A DNA stretch of 50,746 nt from an uncultured Nostocoides sp. (GCA_937858995.1 CALLZC010000152.1:1-50746); one strand, 5' to 3'; numbered from the stretch's first letter, positions 36,045-44,166 are shown. Notes: generated by a model not told the origin, from the letters alone. A program made the numbers and translations.

Positions 36045-36679
36045 GCCGGCGCCTGGTGCTGGCGACCCGCAACGAGCACAAGGTCTATGAACTGCGCCAG
36101 ATCCTCGCGGCGGTATGCCGTGACCTCGACCTGGAGATCGTCGGCGCGTCCGATTTCCCCGAAGTCCCGGACGTCGCCGAGACGGAGGTGACCTTTGCCG
36201 GGAACGCCCGGCTGAAGGCGCAGGCGCTCGCTGACGCGACCGGCCTGCCCGCGCTCGCCGACGACTCGGGGCTGACCGTGGCGGTTCTTGGTGGCTGCCC
36301 CGGGGTGTTCAGCGCGCGCTGGTCCGGTTCGCACGCGGGAGCCGATGCCCCACGGGCGGCGAGGGACGGCGCGAATCTGCGACTGCTTCTGGAGCAGTTG
36401 GCCGACGTGCCTTCAGCGCATCGGGCGGCGGCCTTCGTCTGTGCTGCCGTCCTGGTGATCCCCGGCCAGGAGCCGGTGACCTGCGAGGGGCGCGTCGCCG
36501 GGCGCATCGGGTGGGAGCCCCTGGGTAGCAATGGCTTCGGGTATGACCCGGTGTTCATCCCGGATGCCGACCCCACCCGCACCTTGGCTCAATTCACTGA
36601 CGAGGAGAAGAACGCCATCTCGCACCGGGGCAATGCCTTCCGGGCGATGGAACCACTCCTGCGCGACCGCCTGGGCTGA
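36041..36679 (+). CDS. rdgB: dITP/XTP pyrophosphatase (RdgB/HAM1)
   Basis: Hydrolyses non-canonical purine NTPs to monophosphates so they are not built into DNA or RNA. The 212-residue protein starts [19 protein letters not shown] (nucleotide-binding loop with Thr-Arg-Asn), continues [27 protein letters not shown] with the catalytic acidic residues, [29 protein letters not shown] and [13 protein letters not shown]. It overlaps rph by 4 bp, the usual murI-MBL-rph-rdgB arrangement. Confidence 0.96.
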   Translation: MSRRLVLATRNEHKVYELRQILAAVCRDLDLEIVGASDFPEVPDVAETEVTFAGNARLKAQALADATGLPALADDSGLTVAVLGGCPGVFSARWSGSHAGADAPRAARDGANLRLLLEQLADVPSAHRAAAFVCAAVLVIPGQEPVTCEGRVAGRIGWEPLGSNGFGYDPVFIPDADPTRTLAQFTDEEKNAISHRGNAFRAMEPLLRDRLG

Positions 36680-36714
36680 CATCCCCCCGACCTAGCGCCA
36701 GATCCCCCCAACCT

Positions 36715-36787
36715 AACCTCTGCTAGCAGGGTTTGCGCTCAGATCCACAGGTTGCATCCTGTGGGGCTGACTGCAGCCTCTGCTAAG
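36715..36787 (+). repeat. 73-bp intergenic palindromic repeat, copy C
   Basis: AACCTCTGCTAGCAG at the left end and CCTCTGCTAAG at the right end (direct repeats) flank a central stem in which CCACAGG (36745-36751) pairs with CCTGTGG (36758-36764) around TTGCAT. Same orientation as copy A. It lies between rdgB and the convergent tRNA-Leu. Confidence 0.88.
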
Positions 36788-36825
36788 TCGTGGGTCGGGA
36801 CGGCCGTAGGAGGGGACGACAGGGG

Positions 36826-36907
36826 TGCGCGAGGCGGGACTTGAACCCGCACACCCGAAGGCACCAGAACCTAAATCTGGCGCGTCTGCCAATTCCGCCA
36901 CTCGCGC
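36826..36907 (-). tRNA. tRNA-Leu (TAG anticodon)
   Basis: An 82-nt class II tRNA. Acceptor GCGCGAG pairs with CTCGCGC; the anticodon arm is CCAGA-TTTAGGT-TCTGG with TAG; a short variable arm GTGCCTTCGGGTGT and TΨC loop GTTCAAGTC follow. Discriminator A at 36826; CCA is not encoded. Confidence 0.96.
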
Positions 36908-36941
36908 GCGAACGACCACTCTAGTTGCTGTGGGCGGCAGG

Positions 36942-36947
36942 TAGGTT
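36942..36947 (+). promoter_or_regulatory. -10 element of bcp, leaderless type
   Basis: TAGGTT lies 7 nt before the ATG at 36955. Confidence 0.5.
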
Positions 36948-36954
36948 GTGCCCC

Positions 36955-37422
36955 ATGACCAGGCTCGAACCCGGCGACGTGGCCCCCGACTTCACCCTCA
37001 CCGATGACACCGGTGCGGCGGTGCACTTGAGTGACTTCCGGGGCCGCCAGGTGATCCTCTACGCCTACCCCAAGGCGATGACCCCCGGTTGCACCACCCA
37101 GGCCTGTGACTTCACCGAGTCGCTTGAGCGCTTGCAAAGCCAGGGGTATGACGTCGTCGGCGTCTCCCCGGACCGCCCGGAAGCCCTCGCGAGGTTCCGG
37201 GAGCGGGACCACTTGGGCATCACCTTGCTCTCGGACCCCGACAAGGGGATGCTCACGGCATACGGGGCCTATGGCGAGAAGAAGAGCTATGGGAGAGTCG
37301 TCCAGGGTGTGATCCGCTCGACCTTTGTCATCGACGAATCGGGCAAGATCGCCCACGCGTGGTACAACGTCAAGGCCACCGGCCATGTCGCCAAGCTGCG
37401 GCGTGACCTCGGACTCGACTGA
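36955..37422 (+). CDS. bcp: Thioredoxin-dependent peroxiredoxin (Bcp/PrxQ)
   Basis: Reduces organic hydroperoxides and H2O2. The 155-residue protein has VAPDFTLTDDTGAAVHLSDFRG, the peroxidatic site TPGCTTQACDF with the resolving Cys five residues after the first (PrxQ alpha-type), VVGVSPDRPEALARF and RSTFVIDESGKIAHAWY. The ATG at 36955 is supported by TAGGTT 7 nt upstream. It heads the run bcp-DUF3618-GroES-like. Confidence 0.95.
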   Translation: MTRLEPGDVAPDFTLTDDTGAAVHLSDFRGRQVILYAYPKAMTPGCTTQACDFTESLERLQSQGYDVVGVSPDRPEALARFRERDHLGITLLSDPDKGMLTAYGAYGEKKSYGRVVQGVIRSTFVIDESGKIAHAWYNVKATGHVAKLRRDLGLD

Positions 37423-37443
37423 CGGCGAACGAAGGAGACTCCC

Positions 37444-37704
37444 ATGGGTGAGAAGTCTGTCGACGAGCTGCGCGCGGAGATTGCCGCCAGCCGGGAGCGG
37501 CTGGCCGGCACTATCGACGAACTCACCACCCGCGCGGCTCCCAAGGCATTGGTGCAGCGGCAAAGCGAGGTGGCCAAGCAGCGCTTCGCCGCCGCCACGA
37601 CGACCCCCCAGGGGGACTTGCGCACCGAGCGTCTCGCGGCCGTCGCGGCGGCGGTTGCCGTCCTGATGATCGTGCGCTACCTGGTGCGCCGTCGCGGTCG
37701 CTGA
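37444..37704 (+). CDS. DUF3618 small membrane protein
   Basis: An 86-residue protein with a helical cytoplasmic part carrying the family motif ELRAEIAASRERLAGTIDEL, then LRTERLAAVAAAVAVLMIVRYLV as a single C-terminal membrane helix ending in RRRGR. Function unknown. GAAGGAG precedes the ATG. It follows bcp by 21 bp, and the same pair occurs in mycobacteria, hinting at a stress or envelope link. Confidence 0.88.
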   Translation: MGEKSVDELRAEIAASRERLAGTIDELTTRAAPKALVQRQSEVAKQRFAAATTTPQGDLRTERLAAVAAAVAVLMIVRYLVRRRGR

Positions 37705-37705
37705 G

Positions 37706-38053
37706 GTGGCCAAAAGCAAGTCCGCAGACGCCGAGGAGGGCCTGCCGATCCGGATGTTGCACGATCGGATCCTGGTCTCGCTCGATGGGGAACAGGGGGA
37801 GCGCCGCTCCGGCGGGGGCATCCTGATCCCGGCCACCGCCAGCGTGGGCCGACGCCTGTCCTGGGGTCAGGTGGTGGCCACCGGCCCCAATGCGCGTCAG
37901 GTCGAGATCGGTGATCGCGTGCTTTTCGATCCGCAGGAGCGCACCGAGGTGGAGTTGCACGCCAAGGCCTACACCTTGCTGCGCGAACGCGATGTGCATG
38001 CCATCGCTGCCCGCCGCGTCTCCGGGGAGGGCCACACCGGGCTGTATCTCTGA
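37706..38053 (+). CDS. GroES-like (Cpn10) co-chaperone homologue
   Basis: A 115-residue Cpn10-fold protein. It has LPIRMLHDRILVSLDGEQGERRSGGGILIPATASVG (mobile-loop region), WGQVVATGPNAR and VEIGDRVLFDPQERTEVELHAKAYTLLRERDVHAI. It is longer and more divergent than housekeeping GroES and has an extra tail RRVSGEGHTGLYL. It starts at GTG 1 bp after the DUF3618 stop. No groEL is next to it. A specialised or paralogous co-chaperonin is likely; housekeeping GroES is less likely. Confidence 0.8.
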   Translation: MAKSKSADAEEGLPIRMLHDRILVSLDGEQGERRSGGGILIPATASVGRRLSWGQVVATGPNARQVEIGDRVLFDPQERTEVELHAKAYTLLRERDVHAIAARRVSGEGHTGLYL

Positions 38054-38077
38054 GCGTGGCCCTAGAGCGCCGTGTCC

Positions 38078-38641
38078 TTAGAGTGCCGCCGCAATCGGGC
38101 GCCCGAGATCGGCGACGATCTCGGCACCCGGCAGGTCGGCCAGAGCCGCCCCCTCGATGAGCAGCTTGCCGCGCCGGACCCCGCTGCCGAGGATCACGAC
38201 CCGCCGCTCGAGCAGGCGGTCATCGATGAACAGGCGCCAGTCAGCGGGCAGCCCGATCGGGGTGATCCCGCCATACTCCATGCCCGACTCGGCGACCGCG
38301 CGATCCATCGGGTGGAAGGACGCGCCGCGGACGTCCAGGCGCCGCTTGGCCACATTGTTGACGTCCGCGCGGGTGTCGGCGCCGACGACGCACGCCGCAA
38401 TGCGCTCCTGACCCGTGCGCGAGCCGGAGATCACCACGCAGTTGCCGCTCGCCCCCGGATCCAGGCCGTATGCCGTCCCCAGCGCCGCCGTGTCCGCCAG
38501 GGCGGGGTCGATCTCGACTACGGCCAGCCGCCCTGTGAGCTCGGGATGCCGCGCAAGCAACTGCGCCACGGGCGGCGCCAGAAGGTCGGGGCGAGCCAGC
38601 GGCTCGAGCGAGACGAACCCGGGGAGGTGCGGCAGCGGCAT
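38078..38641 (-). CDS. YbaK/ProX-type aminoacyl-tRNA deacylase domain protein
   Basis: A 187-residue protein of the YbaK family, whose members clear mischarged tRNAs. The core reads TAALGTAYGLDPGASGNCVVISGSRTGQERIAACVV, ADVNNVAKRRLDVRGASF, MEYGGITPIGLPADWRLFIDD and VVILGSGVRRGKLLIEG; the Gly-Gly-x-Thr-Pro-x-Gly segment and the conserved Lys in VAKRRL fit. The exact substrate (Cys-tRNA, Ala-tRNA-Pro and so on) cannot be assigned. The start ATG (38641) is judged by family alignment; longer starts are open. Ends convergently 24 bp from the GroES-like gene. Confidence 0.8.
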   Translation of the reverse strand: MPLPHLPGFVSLEPLARPDLLAPPVAQLLARHPELTGRLAVVEIDPALADTAALGTAYGLDPGASGNCVVISGSRTGQERIAACVVGADTRADVNNVAKRRLDVRGASFHPMDRAVAESGMEYGGITPIGLPADWRLFIDDRLLERRVVILGSGVRRGKLLIEGAALADLPGAEIVADLGRPIAAAL

Positions 38642-38720
38642 ACCGAGAGAACCTACCGGGCGCACGCGGGCTCGTGCGTGATGTCGGGTGCTTGGTGACG
38701 GGGCAGGGTTGGCGACCCCG

Positions 38721-38726
38721 CACAAT
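38721..38726 (+). promoter_or_regulatory. Possible -10 element of copC, leaderless type
   Basis: CACAAT lies 6 nt before the GTG at 38733. Confidence 0.35.
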
Positions 38727-38732
38727 GGTGCG

Positions 38733-39359
38733 GTGATTCCTCGCTTCTCCCGGCTGCTGATCGTCCTTCTCGGAGCGCTGGCGGCCCTGATGCTCTCGTT
38801 GCCGGCAGCGCACGCGCACTCGGAGTTGCTGTCGAGCTCCCCCGAGGCGGACGCGCAACTCGACACCGTCCCCACGGAGGTGGTGTTGACCTTTTCGGAG
38901 CCCCTGCAGGCGCAGCTGAGCGTGGTGCGGGTCGTGGATGGTGAGGGCCTGCCCATGACGCGTGGCGAGCCGACGGTGGCCGGCGACACGCTGACCCAAG
39001 AACTTCTGGAGCTGCACCCAGGTGGTTACACAATCACCTACAAGGTCATCAGCGCCGACGGCCACCCGATCAGCGACGCGATTTCCTTCACGATCAGTAG
39101 CAGCGCCGCATCGGCATCCCCCAGCGCGCCAGCGCCGAGTTCCCCATCCCAAACGACGTCCACGCAGTCCGAAAGCAGCGGCACGTCCACCCCGTCCGCT
39201 GCCACTGCCACGGCAAGCCCGGCGAGCGCGGCCGCGGACACCGAGACCGATGATGACGCCGGCGGGTTTAGGTGGCTGGTGCTGGTGGCGGCCGTGGTCG
39301 CAGGTGCCGCAATCGCCTGGGTCGCGCGACGTCGGGTGGCCGGGCGAGGGACGCGCTAG
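38733..39359 (+). CDS. CopC-domain copper-binding protein, membrane-anchored
   Basis: A 208-residue exported protein. A signal peptide (LLIVLLGALAALMLSLPAAHA) is followed by HSELLSSSPEADAQLDTVPTEVVLTFSEPL, a CopC domain whose mature first residue would be His, forming the copper brace with a second His in DGHPISD. A Ser/Thr/Ala-rich linker (residues about 125-170) leads to a C-terminal membrane helix WLVLVAAVVAGAAIAWV and RRR. No CopD/YcnJ membrane partner is next to it. GTG at 38733 is the likely start. Confidence 0.88.
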   Translation: MIPRFSRLLIVLLGALAALMLSLPAAHAHSELLSSSPEADAQLDTVPTEVVLTFSEPLQAQLSVVRVVDGEGLPMTRGEPTVAGDTLTQELLELHPGGYTITYKVISADGHPISDAISFTISSSAASASPSAPAPSSPSQTTSTQSESSGTSTPSAATATASPASAAADTETDDDAGGFRWLVLVAAVVAGAAIAWVARRRVAGRGTR

Positions 39360-39426
39360 TCCGGCTTCGGCGCGCTGGGAAGCAATTTCGTGACCGCCAC
39401 GCTTCGGTGCTAACGTTTTCCCTCGC

Positions 39427-39502
<76 letters not shown>

Positions 39503-39530
39503 ACCCGGCGATCTGCCGGCGCTAATCGTG

Positions 39531-39606
39531 GTGGGCGTAGCTCAGCAGGTAGAGCACCTGGTTGTGGTCCAGGATGTCGCGGGTTCGAGCCCCGTCGCTC
39601 ACCCCA
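39531..39606 (+). tRNA. tRNA-His (GTG anticodon)
   Basis: Acceptor GTGGGCG pairs with CGCTCAC with one G-U. Anticodon loop TTGTGGT gives GTG. The base before position 1 is G (39530) and the discriminator is C (39603), the tRNA-His identity pair. CCA encoded at 39604-39606. Confidence 0.96.
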
Positions 39607-39611
39607 TCGCG

Positions 39612-39670
39612 GGCCAGGTGTGAACCTCAACCAAGGGATGACCTTGGCGGGACGTTCACACCTGGCCTTT
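39612..39670. terminator. Long bidirectional terminator after the tRNA-His gene
   Basis: GGCCAGGTGTGAAC (39612-39625) pairs perfectly with GTTCACACCTGGCC (39654-39667), followed by TTT. Inside the loop CCAAGG (39631-39636) pairs with CCTTGG. It separates the tRNA pair from the convergent orn gene. Confidence 0.8.
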
Positions 39671-39716
39671 GCGCTCGGCCTGGCCCTGCATCGCGTATGG
39701 GCGCCCAGCCGGCGGG

Positions 39717-40349
39717 CTAGATCTGATGCCGGGCCGCGATCGCCTTGGCGGCGGGCGTGTCGGGTCCTGGGGGCGCGACGAAAACCGCTTCGCGGTAGTA
39801 GCGCAGTTCCGCGATCGACTCGCGGATATCGGCGAGCGCGCGGTGTCCGCCGTTCTTCTCCGGGGCGTTGATATAGGCCCGCGGGTACCACCGCCGGGAC
39901 AGCTCCTTGATCGAGGAAACGTCGATGATCCGGTAGTGGAGCCAGGCGTCGAGCTCGGGCAGGTCTCGGGCCAGGAATCCGCGATCGGTGGCGACCGTGT
40001 TGCCCCCGAGCGGGGCCCTGCGGGGTTCCGGGACCCATTCGCGGACATACGCCAGCACCCGCTCGTTCGCCTCAGAGAGCGAGATGCCGTTCTCCAGTTC
40101 GTCGATGAGCCCGGAGTCGGTGTGCATGCGCGTGACGAACTCGCCCATCTGCTCCAAGGCGGCCTGCGGCGGCTTGATCACCAGGTCGACGCCCTCACCG
40201 AGCTGGTTGAGGTCGAAGTCGGTGACCAGCGCTGCCACCTCGATCAGGGCATCGTGCTCCAAGGAGAGACCGGTCATTTCACAATCGATCCAGACGATCC
40301 GATCCTTGGCAGAACGGTCGGGTGGAGCCTTGGTTGGTAGCTCACTCAC
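39717..40349 (-). CDS. orn: Oligoribonuclease
   Basis: A DEDDh 3'-to-5' exonuclease that degrades di- to pentaribonucleotides, including pGpG from c-di-GMP. The 210-residue protein has WIDCEMTGL (D, E), FVTRMHTDSGL, GNTVATDRGFLARDLPEL (D) and GGHRALADIRESI (H, D). Start GTG at 40349 has TACGCT 7 nt upstream. It is divergent from prsW and convergent with the tRNAs. Confidence 0.96.
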   Translation of the reverse strand: MSELPTKAPPDRSAKDRIVWIDCEMTGLSLEHDALIEVAALVTDFDLNQLGEGVDLVIKPPQAALEQMGEFVTRMHTDSGLIDELENGISLSEANERVLAYVREWVPEPRRAPLGGNTVATDRGFLARDLPELDAWLHYRIIDVSSIKELSRRWYPRAYINAPEKNGGHRALADIRESIAELRYYREAVFVAPPGPDTPAAKAIAARHQI

Positions 40350-40356
40350 GGCGCTT

Positions 40357-40362
40357 AGCGTA
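40357..40362 (-). promoter_or_regulatory. -10 element of orn, leaderless type
   Basis: TACGCT on the minus strand lies 7 nt before the orn GTG. Confidence 0.5.
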
Positions 40363-40380
40363 CGAGAGAGTGCCCTGGAC

Positions 40381-40386
40381 TAGCCT
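40381..40386 (+). promoter_or_regulatory. -10 element of prsW, leaderless type
   Basis: TAGCCT lies 7 nt before the ATG at 40394. Confidence 0.5.
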
Positions 40387-40393
40387 GACCGTC

Positions 40394-41605
40394 ATGTCTT
40401 GGCAGCATTCTCCGTCGAGCGCAGCGGCGTCGCTGGCGCCCAACGCCACGCCGCCGGCGTCATACGACCCGGGCTATCAGCCGCGCCCGCCCGCGGGCAG
40501 TTCGCGGCGCGCGATCCGCGGCTGGTTGGTATCGGGCCTGGTCATCGCCGGTTTCGCGATCCCGGCGCTGGCGCTGGCGGCATACTTTCAGGCCTCGCTG
40601 GGCGTGGTCACAGTCCTGCTCGCCCTGTTGTTGGCCGCGATCCCGTTGGGGATCGTGGTGCCGACCTTTCTGTGGCTCGATCGGTTCGAGGCGGAGCCGA
40701 CGCGCTATCTGGTGGTCGCCTTCTTGTGGGGGGCGCTGGTCTCGGCGGTCCTGGCCGCGCTTTTCAACACCGGCGCAATGCTGGTGATCGAGGCCGCGAG
40801 CGACCCGACCTCGGCGATGGCTGCCACGGCCGTCCTGGTGGCTCCGGTCGTCGAGGAGACCCTCAAGGGATTGATCGTCGTGCTGATTTGGTGGCGCCGC
40901 CGCCGCGAGTTCGATGGCCTCACCGACGGGTTGGTGTATGCCGGGATCACCGCCGCCGGCTTTGCCTTCACCGAGAACATTCAATACCTCGGGCAGGCGT
41001 ATGCCGCGGGCGGCGGGGAGCTCCTGGCCGCCACCTTCGTCGGTCGTGGGGTGATGAGCCCGTTCGCGCACCCGATGTTCACCTGCCTGACCGGCATCGG
41101 CATCGGCATCGCCGCCACCACGCGCAGCCGCGGGGTGCGCATCGTGGCTCCGCTGGTCGGGTGGCTGCTGGCGATGCTGGCGCATGGGCTGTGGAATCTC
41201 TCGGCCGTGACCGGGGGCGCCGGGCTGCTCGTTGGCTATTTCATCATCGGGGTCCCGATCTTCATCGGCTTCCTCTCCCTAGTCGTGTGGGCCCGCCGCC
41301 GCGAGGGTCGCCTCATCGGCCGGCACCTGAGTCCGTATGCCGACGCGGGCTGGCTCAGTCCCAGCGAGGTCGTCATGCTCTCGAGCATGGGTCACCGCCG
41401 CGAGGCACGCGTGTGGGCCAAGACCAACTCGGGCTCCGCGGGGCTGCGGGCGATGCGCGAGTTCCAGGATGCCGCGTCCGAACTGGGGCTGTTGCGTCAG
41501 CGCATGTATCACCAAGCGGCCGACGCCCAGGCCCTGGAGAGCGAACGTCAGCTCCTCGACAACCTCACCGGAGCCCGACGAACCTTCATCGGAGGGGGGA
41601 CGTGA
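40394..41605 (+). CDS. PrsW family intramembrane metalloprotease
   Basis: A 403-residue polytopic membrane protein. After a Pro/Ala-rich cytosolic segment of about 45 residues come eight or so helices. Family motifs are VVEETLKG (EExxK), FAFTENIQYLG (FxxxE), the HPMFTCLTG His and AHGLWN, all of which line the predicted active site. PrsW of Bacillus cleaves an anti-sigma factor; the target here is unknown. A hydrophilic C-terminal tail of about 90 residues (from RRREGRLIGRHL) is present. The stop overlaps the next GTG start (GTGA). Confidence 0.88.
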   Translation: MSWQHSPSSAAASLAPNATPPASYDPGYQPRPPAGSSRRAIRGWLVSGLVIAGFAIPALALAAYFQASLGVVTVLLALLLAAIPLGIVVPTFLWLDRFEAEPTRYLVVAFLWGALVSAVLAALFNTGAMLVIEAASDPTSAMAATAVLVAPVVEETLKGLIVVLIWWRRRREFDGLTDGLVYAGITAAGFAFTENIQYLGQAYAAGGGELLAATFVGRGVMSPFAHPMFTCLTGIGIGIAATTRSRGVRIVAPLVGWLLAMLAHGLWNLSAVTGGAGLLVGYFIIGVPIFIGFLSLVVWARRREGRLIGRHLSPYADAGWLSPSEVVMLSSMGHRREARVWAKTNSGSAGLRAMREFQDAASELGLLRQRMYHQAADAQALESERQLLDNLTGARRTFIGGGT

Positions 41606-42798
41606 GCGCCCCGGCGCTCGATCCGGGCCTCGCGGATGACCTGCGCGCCTTGCGCCGGGACCTCCACAGGCACCCGGAGCTGGGGTTGGACAACCCACGC
41701 ACTCAGGCCCGGATCCTGCAGGAGCTGGAGGGATTGGGCTTTGAGATCACGCTTGGCCGCGAGCTGAGCTCTGTCGTCGCGGTCTTGCGGGGTCGTGGAG
41801 GAGGCGGGCGCGCGGTGCTGCTGCGCGGCGATATGGACGCCCTGCCGGTGACCGAGCTGCTCGAGGTCGACTATGCGTCTCAGGAGTCGGGGCTGATGCA
41901 CGCGTGCGGCCACGACCTGCACGTCGCGGCCTTGGTCGGGGCGGCCAGGATCTTGGCCGCTCGGCGTCAGGAGTTGGCCGGCGATGTCGTCTTGATGTTC
42001 CAGCCCGGGGAGGAGGGTCCCGGAGGCGCAGCGGTCATGCTGAAGGAGGGACTCCTGGAGGCGGCCGGTGTGCCGGTGGTCGCGGCATACGCGCTCCACG
42101 TGAGCTCGGCAGGGGAGCGGCTGGGCGTCTGGTTCGGCCGCCCCGGTCCGCTCATGGCGGCGGCCGATGAGGCCGTCATCCGGGTCCTGGGGGAAGGCGG
42201 GCACGGATCCCAACCGCACCTGGCCAAGGACCCCGTGCCGGTGGCATGCGAGATCGTCTTGGCGCTGCAATTGATGGTGACGCGCCAGTTCAACGCCATG
42301 GAGCCCCTCGTGCTCACGGTGGGGCGGATTGCGGGCGGAACCAAGGACAACATCATTCCCGACGAGGCCGTCCTGGAACTGACCTTGCGGACCTTTGACG
42401 ACGAGCAGCGCCAGCGTGCGCATGCCGCGGTGCGTCGGGTCGCCGAGGGTATCGCCGCTGCTCACGGCCTCAGCGCCGACGTGAACTGGCTGATGGGCTA
42501 CCCCGTGACCGTCAACGACGCGGGGGAGTACGCCTTCCTGCGCGCGACCATCGAAGACCTTTTCGGGTCGCAGCGGTATGTCGCCATGCCTCACCCGGAG
42601 GCCGGGGCCGAGGACTTCGCGTTCGTCGCCCAACGGGTGCCGTCGGCATACGTCTTCCTGTCGGCCTGCCCCGCGCAGGACCCGGCCACGGCCGCGGACA
42701 ATCACTCACCCCGGGCGCACTTCGATGACTCGGTCATCCCCGACGCCGCGCACCTGCTAGCCGAGTTGGCGTTGCGCCGGCTCGCCGACCCGCGCTAG
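41602..42798 (+). CDS. M20 family metallo-amidohydrolase
   Basis: A 398-residue zinc amidohydrolase of the IAA-amino acid hydrolase/hippurate hydrolase group. Motifs: LHRHPELGLDN, LLRGDMDALPV, MHACGHDLHVAALVGAA (metal His and Asp), MFQPGEEGPGGA with catalytic Glu-Glu, GHGSQPH and HPEAGAEDFAFVAQ at the end. The lid (dimerisation) domain lies about 180-290. The start is GTG inside the prsW stop, so the two are coupled. Substrate unknown: an N-acyl amino acid is likely. Confidence 0.9.
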   Translation: MSAPALDPGLADDLRALRRDLHRHPELGLDNPRTQARILQELEGLGFEITLGRELSSVVAVLRGRGGGGRAVLLRGDMDALPVTELLEVDYASQESGLMHACGHDLHVAALVGAARILAARRQELAGDVVLMFQPGEEGPGGAAVMLKEGLLEAAGVPVVAAYALHVSSAGERLGVWFGRPGPLMAAADEAVIRVLGEGGHGSQPHLAKDPVPVACEIVLALQLMVTRQFNAMEPLVLTVGRIAGGTKDNIIPDEAVLELTLRTFDDEQRQRAHAAVRRVAEGIAAAHGLSADVNWLMGYPVTVNDAGEYAFLRATIEDLFGSQRYVAMPHPEAGAEDFAFVAQRVPSAYVFLSACPAQDPATAADNHSPRAHFDDSVIPDAAHLLAELALRRLADPR

Positions 42799-43075
42799 GG
42801 GCTCCCGGGCCGAGCTGGTCGCCCGGGCCACCGGGTCCGCGGGTGCGGTGGGCCCGGGTGCGCGCCGTCTCGTGCAGCGTCCTGGTCGGGGGAGATCGGT
42901 CGCGGACGCGACGCGCGGACGCGCCTGGGGCGCGGATACCTGGGCCAGGCGCACCGCGGGCGCATCCTCGCCGTCATGGGGCGTCTGGCGACACTCTGGA
43001 GAAGTTCGCGGCCGCCGAGACCTGGCACCTCAAACTCATTGTCTTCTCGCAGGTGGTTGTGAATCGGCGCTTGTA
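42799..43075. other. Gap between core gene and vapBC, no gene seen
   Basis: A GC-rich stretch to about 42995 and then a more AT-balanced part. I see no convincing coding sequence on either strand; the composition shift near 43000 may mark the left edge of the accessory region. Confidence 0.5.
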
Positions 43076-43090
43076 GCGCCATAATGGCGC
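43057..43090 (+). promoter_or_regulatory. Leaderless vapBC promoter with overlapping operator
   Basis: TTGTGA (43057-43062), a 17-bp spacer and CATAAT (43080-43085) make a good promoter whose start falls on the vapB ATG. The inverted repeat GCGCCAT-A-ATGGCGC (43076-43090) covers the -10, as expected for VapBC autorepression. Confidence 0.75.
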
Positions 43091-43091
43091 C

Positions 43092-43322
43092 ATGCCGAGT
43101 GTTCAGATCAAGGACGTCCCGGAGAGCACGCATGCGGTGCTGCGCCAGCGGGCCGCCGCCGCACACCAGTCACTGCAGGAGTACCTGCGCTCTCGGCTGA
43201 TCGCGGAGGCCAGCCAGCCGACCCTGGAGGAAGTCCTCGACCGAGCCGGAGGGCGCTCCGGCGGATCGGTCCCGCTCGCCGACGCGGTCATGGCTCTACA
43301 GGGGGATCGTGCTCGTCGTTGA
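43092..43322 (+). CDS. vapB: Type II antitoxin, FitA/VapB ribbon-helix-helix
   Basis: A 76-residue antitoxin. The N-terminal ribbon-helix-helix reads VQIKDVPESTHAVLRQRAAAAHQSLQEYLRSRLI and the C-terminal part TLEEVLDRAGGRSGGSVPLADAV would wrap the toxin. The ATG lies at the expected transcription start, so the mRNA is leaderless. It overlaps vapC by 14 bp. It lies just outside the tRNA-bounded island, next to the M20 gene. Confidence 0.9.
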   Translation: MPSVQIKDVPESTHAVLRQRAAAAHQSLQEYLRSRLIAEASQPTLEEVLDRAGGRSGGSVPLADAVMALQGDRARR

Positions 43323-43710
43323 CGCGAGCGTCCTTGCGGTCGCGTTGGCTGATGACGGCCCGGACGGAGATGCCGCTCGAACCCGCCTTCGCGGTGAGAC
43401 ATTGGCCGCGCCGGAGCTGGTCGACCTGGAGATCGTTTCGGTTTTGCGTCGTCAGGACCGTGCAGGGCGTATCGACATCCGCCGGGCGAACCTCGCGCTG
43501 ACCGACCTCGCGGCCCTGCCGATGCATCGAGCCCCGCACATCCTTTTGCTGGCCCGCTGCTGGGAACTGCGGCACAATCTCACGACCTACGACGCCGCTT
43601 ACGTCGCGCTGGCCGAGGCCCTGGACACGACGTTGCTGACCGGTGACAGCCGACTTGCTGGGGCGACGGGACCCACGTGCACCATCGAGTTGCTCGGAAT
43701 GCCCCGTTAG
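43309..43710 (+). CDS. vapC: VapC PIN-domain ribonuclease toxin
   Basis: A 133-residue PIN-domain toxin, probably cutting tRNA or rRNA. The four acidic positions are present: VVDASV (Asp5), ELVDLEIVSVLR (Glu), TTYDAAYVALAEAL (Asp) and LLTGDSRLA (Asp). Start GTG at 43309 lies inside vapB in a different frame, so translation is coupled. Nothing suggests it is inactive. Confidence 0.93.
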   Translation: MLVVDASVLAVALADDGPDGDAARTRLRGETLAAPELVDLEIVSVLRRQDRAGRIDIRRANLALTDLAALPMHRAPHILLLARCWELRHNLTTYDAAYVALAEALDTTLLTGDSRLAGATGPTCTIELLGMPR

Positions 43711-44166
43711 CCAACGACACCCGTGAGTCAGCCTGGTTCTCTCTTCGATGTGCAAGCGTTCGACGGGTTGGGCGGTGATTTCGGCGATGAGGCATGGCCG
43801 CGAACAGTGGTGACCTCATCGCTGGGGGCAACGCGACGGCCTAACCGGCAGAGCTCTGCCACGGCACGAAGGTCGTCCGCCTTCGTTAGCAGTCCAGCAC
43901 ACCCAGCGCGCGAGCCACCCGCAGCAGATCAGGGCGTGTTTCGACAGCGCTCCCGGCAGGATTCAAAACTGTCGGGGTGAGCCGCAGCCTGTCCGGGTTG
44001 ACCCGCATAATGCCCGTCTACCTGCGATGATGCCCAGACTAGGGGGTGTCACTGGACCGCATGCCGGCCGCCGAGAACCTGTAACCCCATGAACGCCAGA
44101 AACACCGTTGATCGGATAGTCCCGTCCGCCACAAGGAAATCCCGCTGTCCGTTGACAAATCGGGCG
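43711..44166. other. Non-coding stretch with decayed sequence
   Basis: No intact gene. On the minus strand, reading down from 43941, a short frame reads LLRVARALGVLDC then stop near 43890, perhaps a gene remnant. The stretch contains the tRNA-like repeat at 43949-43971 and the left flank of the IS30 pseudogene, in which I could not find a matching terminal inverted repeat. Confidence 0.5.
43949..43971 (+). repeat. Attachment-site-like copy of the tRNA-Arg 3' end
   Basis: Twenty of 23 bases match 48047-48069, the acceptor and TΨC arm of tRNA-Arg, in the same orientation: GCTCCCGGCAGGATTC at 43949 against GCCCCCGGCAGGATTC at 48047. This is the expected distal att repeat of an element integrated in the tRNA 3' end. 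Confidence 0.65.

Noticed and set aside
40399-41601. Extension of the M20 amidohydrolase to a 799-residue fusion
   Set aside because: The upstream part overlaps prsW in another frame and is Gly/Arg-rich shadow; the GTG at 41602 fits the family.
43723-43980. 85-residue plus-strand gene after vapC
   Set aside because: Low-complexity Ser/Arg composition, no recognisable domain, and it runs through the tRNA-like repeat.
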